From the NCBI GenBank assembly GCA_945862385.1, contig CAMAXV010000007.1, positions 51,219 through 115,218 on the forward strand: 64,000 nucleotides of DNA, written 5' to 3'. Source of the stretch: Chitinophaga pinensis (GTDB lineage Bacteria > Bacteroidota > Bacteroidia > Chitinophagales > Chitinophagaceae). Of this stretch, positions 63,996-64,000 are shown piece after piece. The position numbers and the translations under genes are program-made. The notes under the pieces are model-generated. The model was not told the origin of the DNA and made no database searches. It was given only the letters and a program-made list of their open reading frames with translations. The stretch's first letter is position 1, and each line of letters begins with the position of its first letter.

Positions 63996-64000
63996 CAAGG

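Larger units (their letters stand above)
63771..64000 (+). repeat. 113-bp tandem repeat (terminator plus degenerate tRNA)
   Basis: Two exact copies of a 113-base unit (63771-63883 and 63884-63996) and the first four bases of a third reach the window edge. Each unit is a terminator hairpin, a T-rich spacer, and a tRNA-Lys-like sequence that retains the T arm and 3' acceptor strand. No base differs between the two copies. The true copy number is unknown. Confidence 0.95.

Noticed and set aside
63771..64000. Possible CRISPR array
   Set aside because: The 113-base units are fully identical with no variable spacers, and each contains a tRNA-like part and a terminator. No cas genes are present.

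Overview
The window is a chromosomal segment of a Bacteroidota bacterium, most likely a member of the Chitinophagaceae or a close relative. This rests on gene content and signals. There are two SusC/SusD pairs, a DUF1735-type lipoprotein, a DUF2723 membrane protein, a rpmB-rpmG-DUF4295 operon, bacillithiol genes and an archaeal/eukaryotic-type ProRS. Start codons are preceded by A-rich sequence without Shine-Dalgarno motifs. Several genes have -7 boxes of the form TAnnTTTG, in two cases with TTTG 19-20 bases upstream. The species assignment is inference; no rRNA is present.

Layout. Positions 1-13074 (minus strand) carry one long collinear run: sufB-sufC-sufD-sufS-sufE, a seven-haem c-type cytochrome, a SufT-like DUF59 protein, a membrane cytochrome with leucine-rich repeats, a very large DUF1549/LamG/DUF1553 cytochrome protein and a DUF1501 protein. 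Spacing is tight throughout. Positions 13271-24280 (plus) hold a sugar locus, galK-galM-xylB-xylA, then a terminator and a first SusC-SusD-DUF1735 outer-membrane uptake set. Positions 24383-34066 are mixed housekeeping genes: a Gfo/Idh/MocA oxidoreductase, dapD, the CCA-adding enzyme, miaA, a pRiA4b ORF-3-like protein, a FadL-like porin, a Ser-rich lipoprotein and proS. Positions 34084-44897 form a second glycan-type locus: a divergent ROK regulator, SusC, SusD, an FG-GAP/ASPIC-UnbV protein and a vanadium-haloperoxidase-like secreted enzyme. Positions 44960-63597 are mostly core genes: lpdA, rpmB-rpmG-DUF4295, ftsY, rimO, bshC, deoC with an ABC ATPase, an L,D-transpeptidase, purK-purE, an FKBP isomerase, a DinB/YfiT protein, murB, a VWA protein with its MoxR-like AAA+ partner, and a DUF2723 protein. 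The right edge carries tRNA-Lys(UUU) followed by an exact 113-bp tandem repeat of a degenerate tRNA plus terminator. This array runs off the window.

How the parts work together. The Suf proteins build Fe-S clusters. Sharing an operon with three cytochrome-type proteins suggests coordinated production of metal-cofactor proteins, but that is inference. The two Sus loci are nutrient-uptake systems; the first sits beside kinases and isomerases for galactose and xylose, the second beside a sugar-responsive ROK repressor candidate. BshC and the DinB/YfiT protein fit a bacillithiol thiol system.

The most unusual items are the pseudo-tRNA/terminator tandem array at the right edge and the cytochrome-bearing suf operon. 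No CRISPR array, prophage or insertion sequence was seen.
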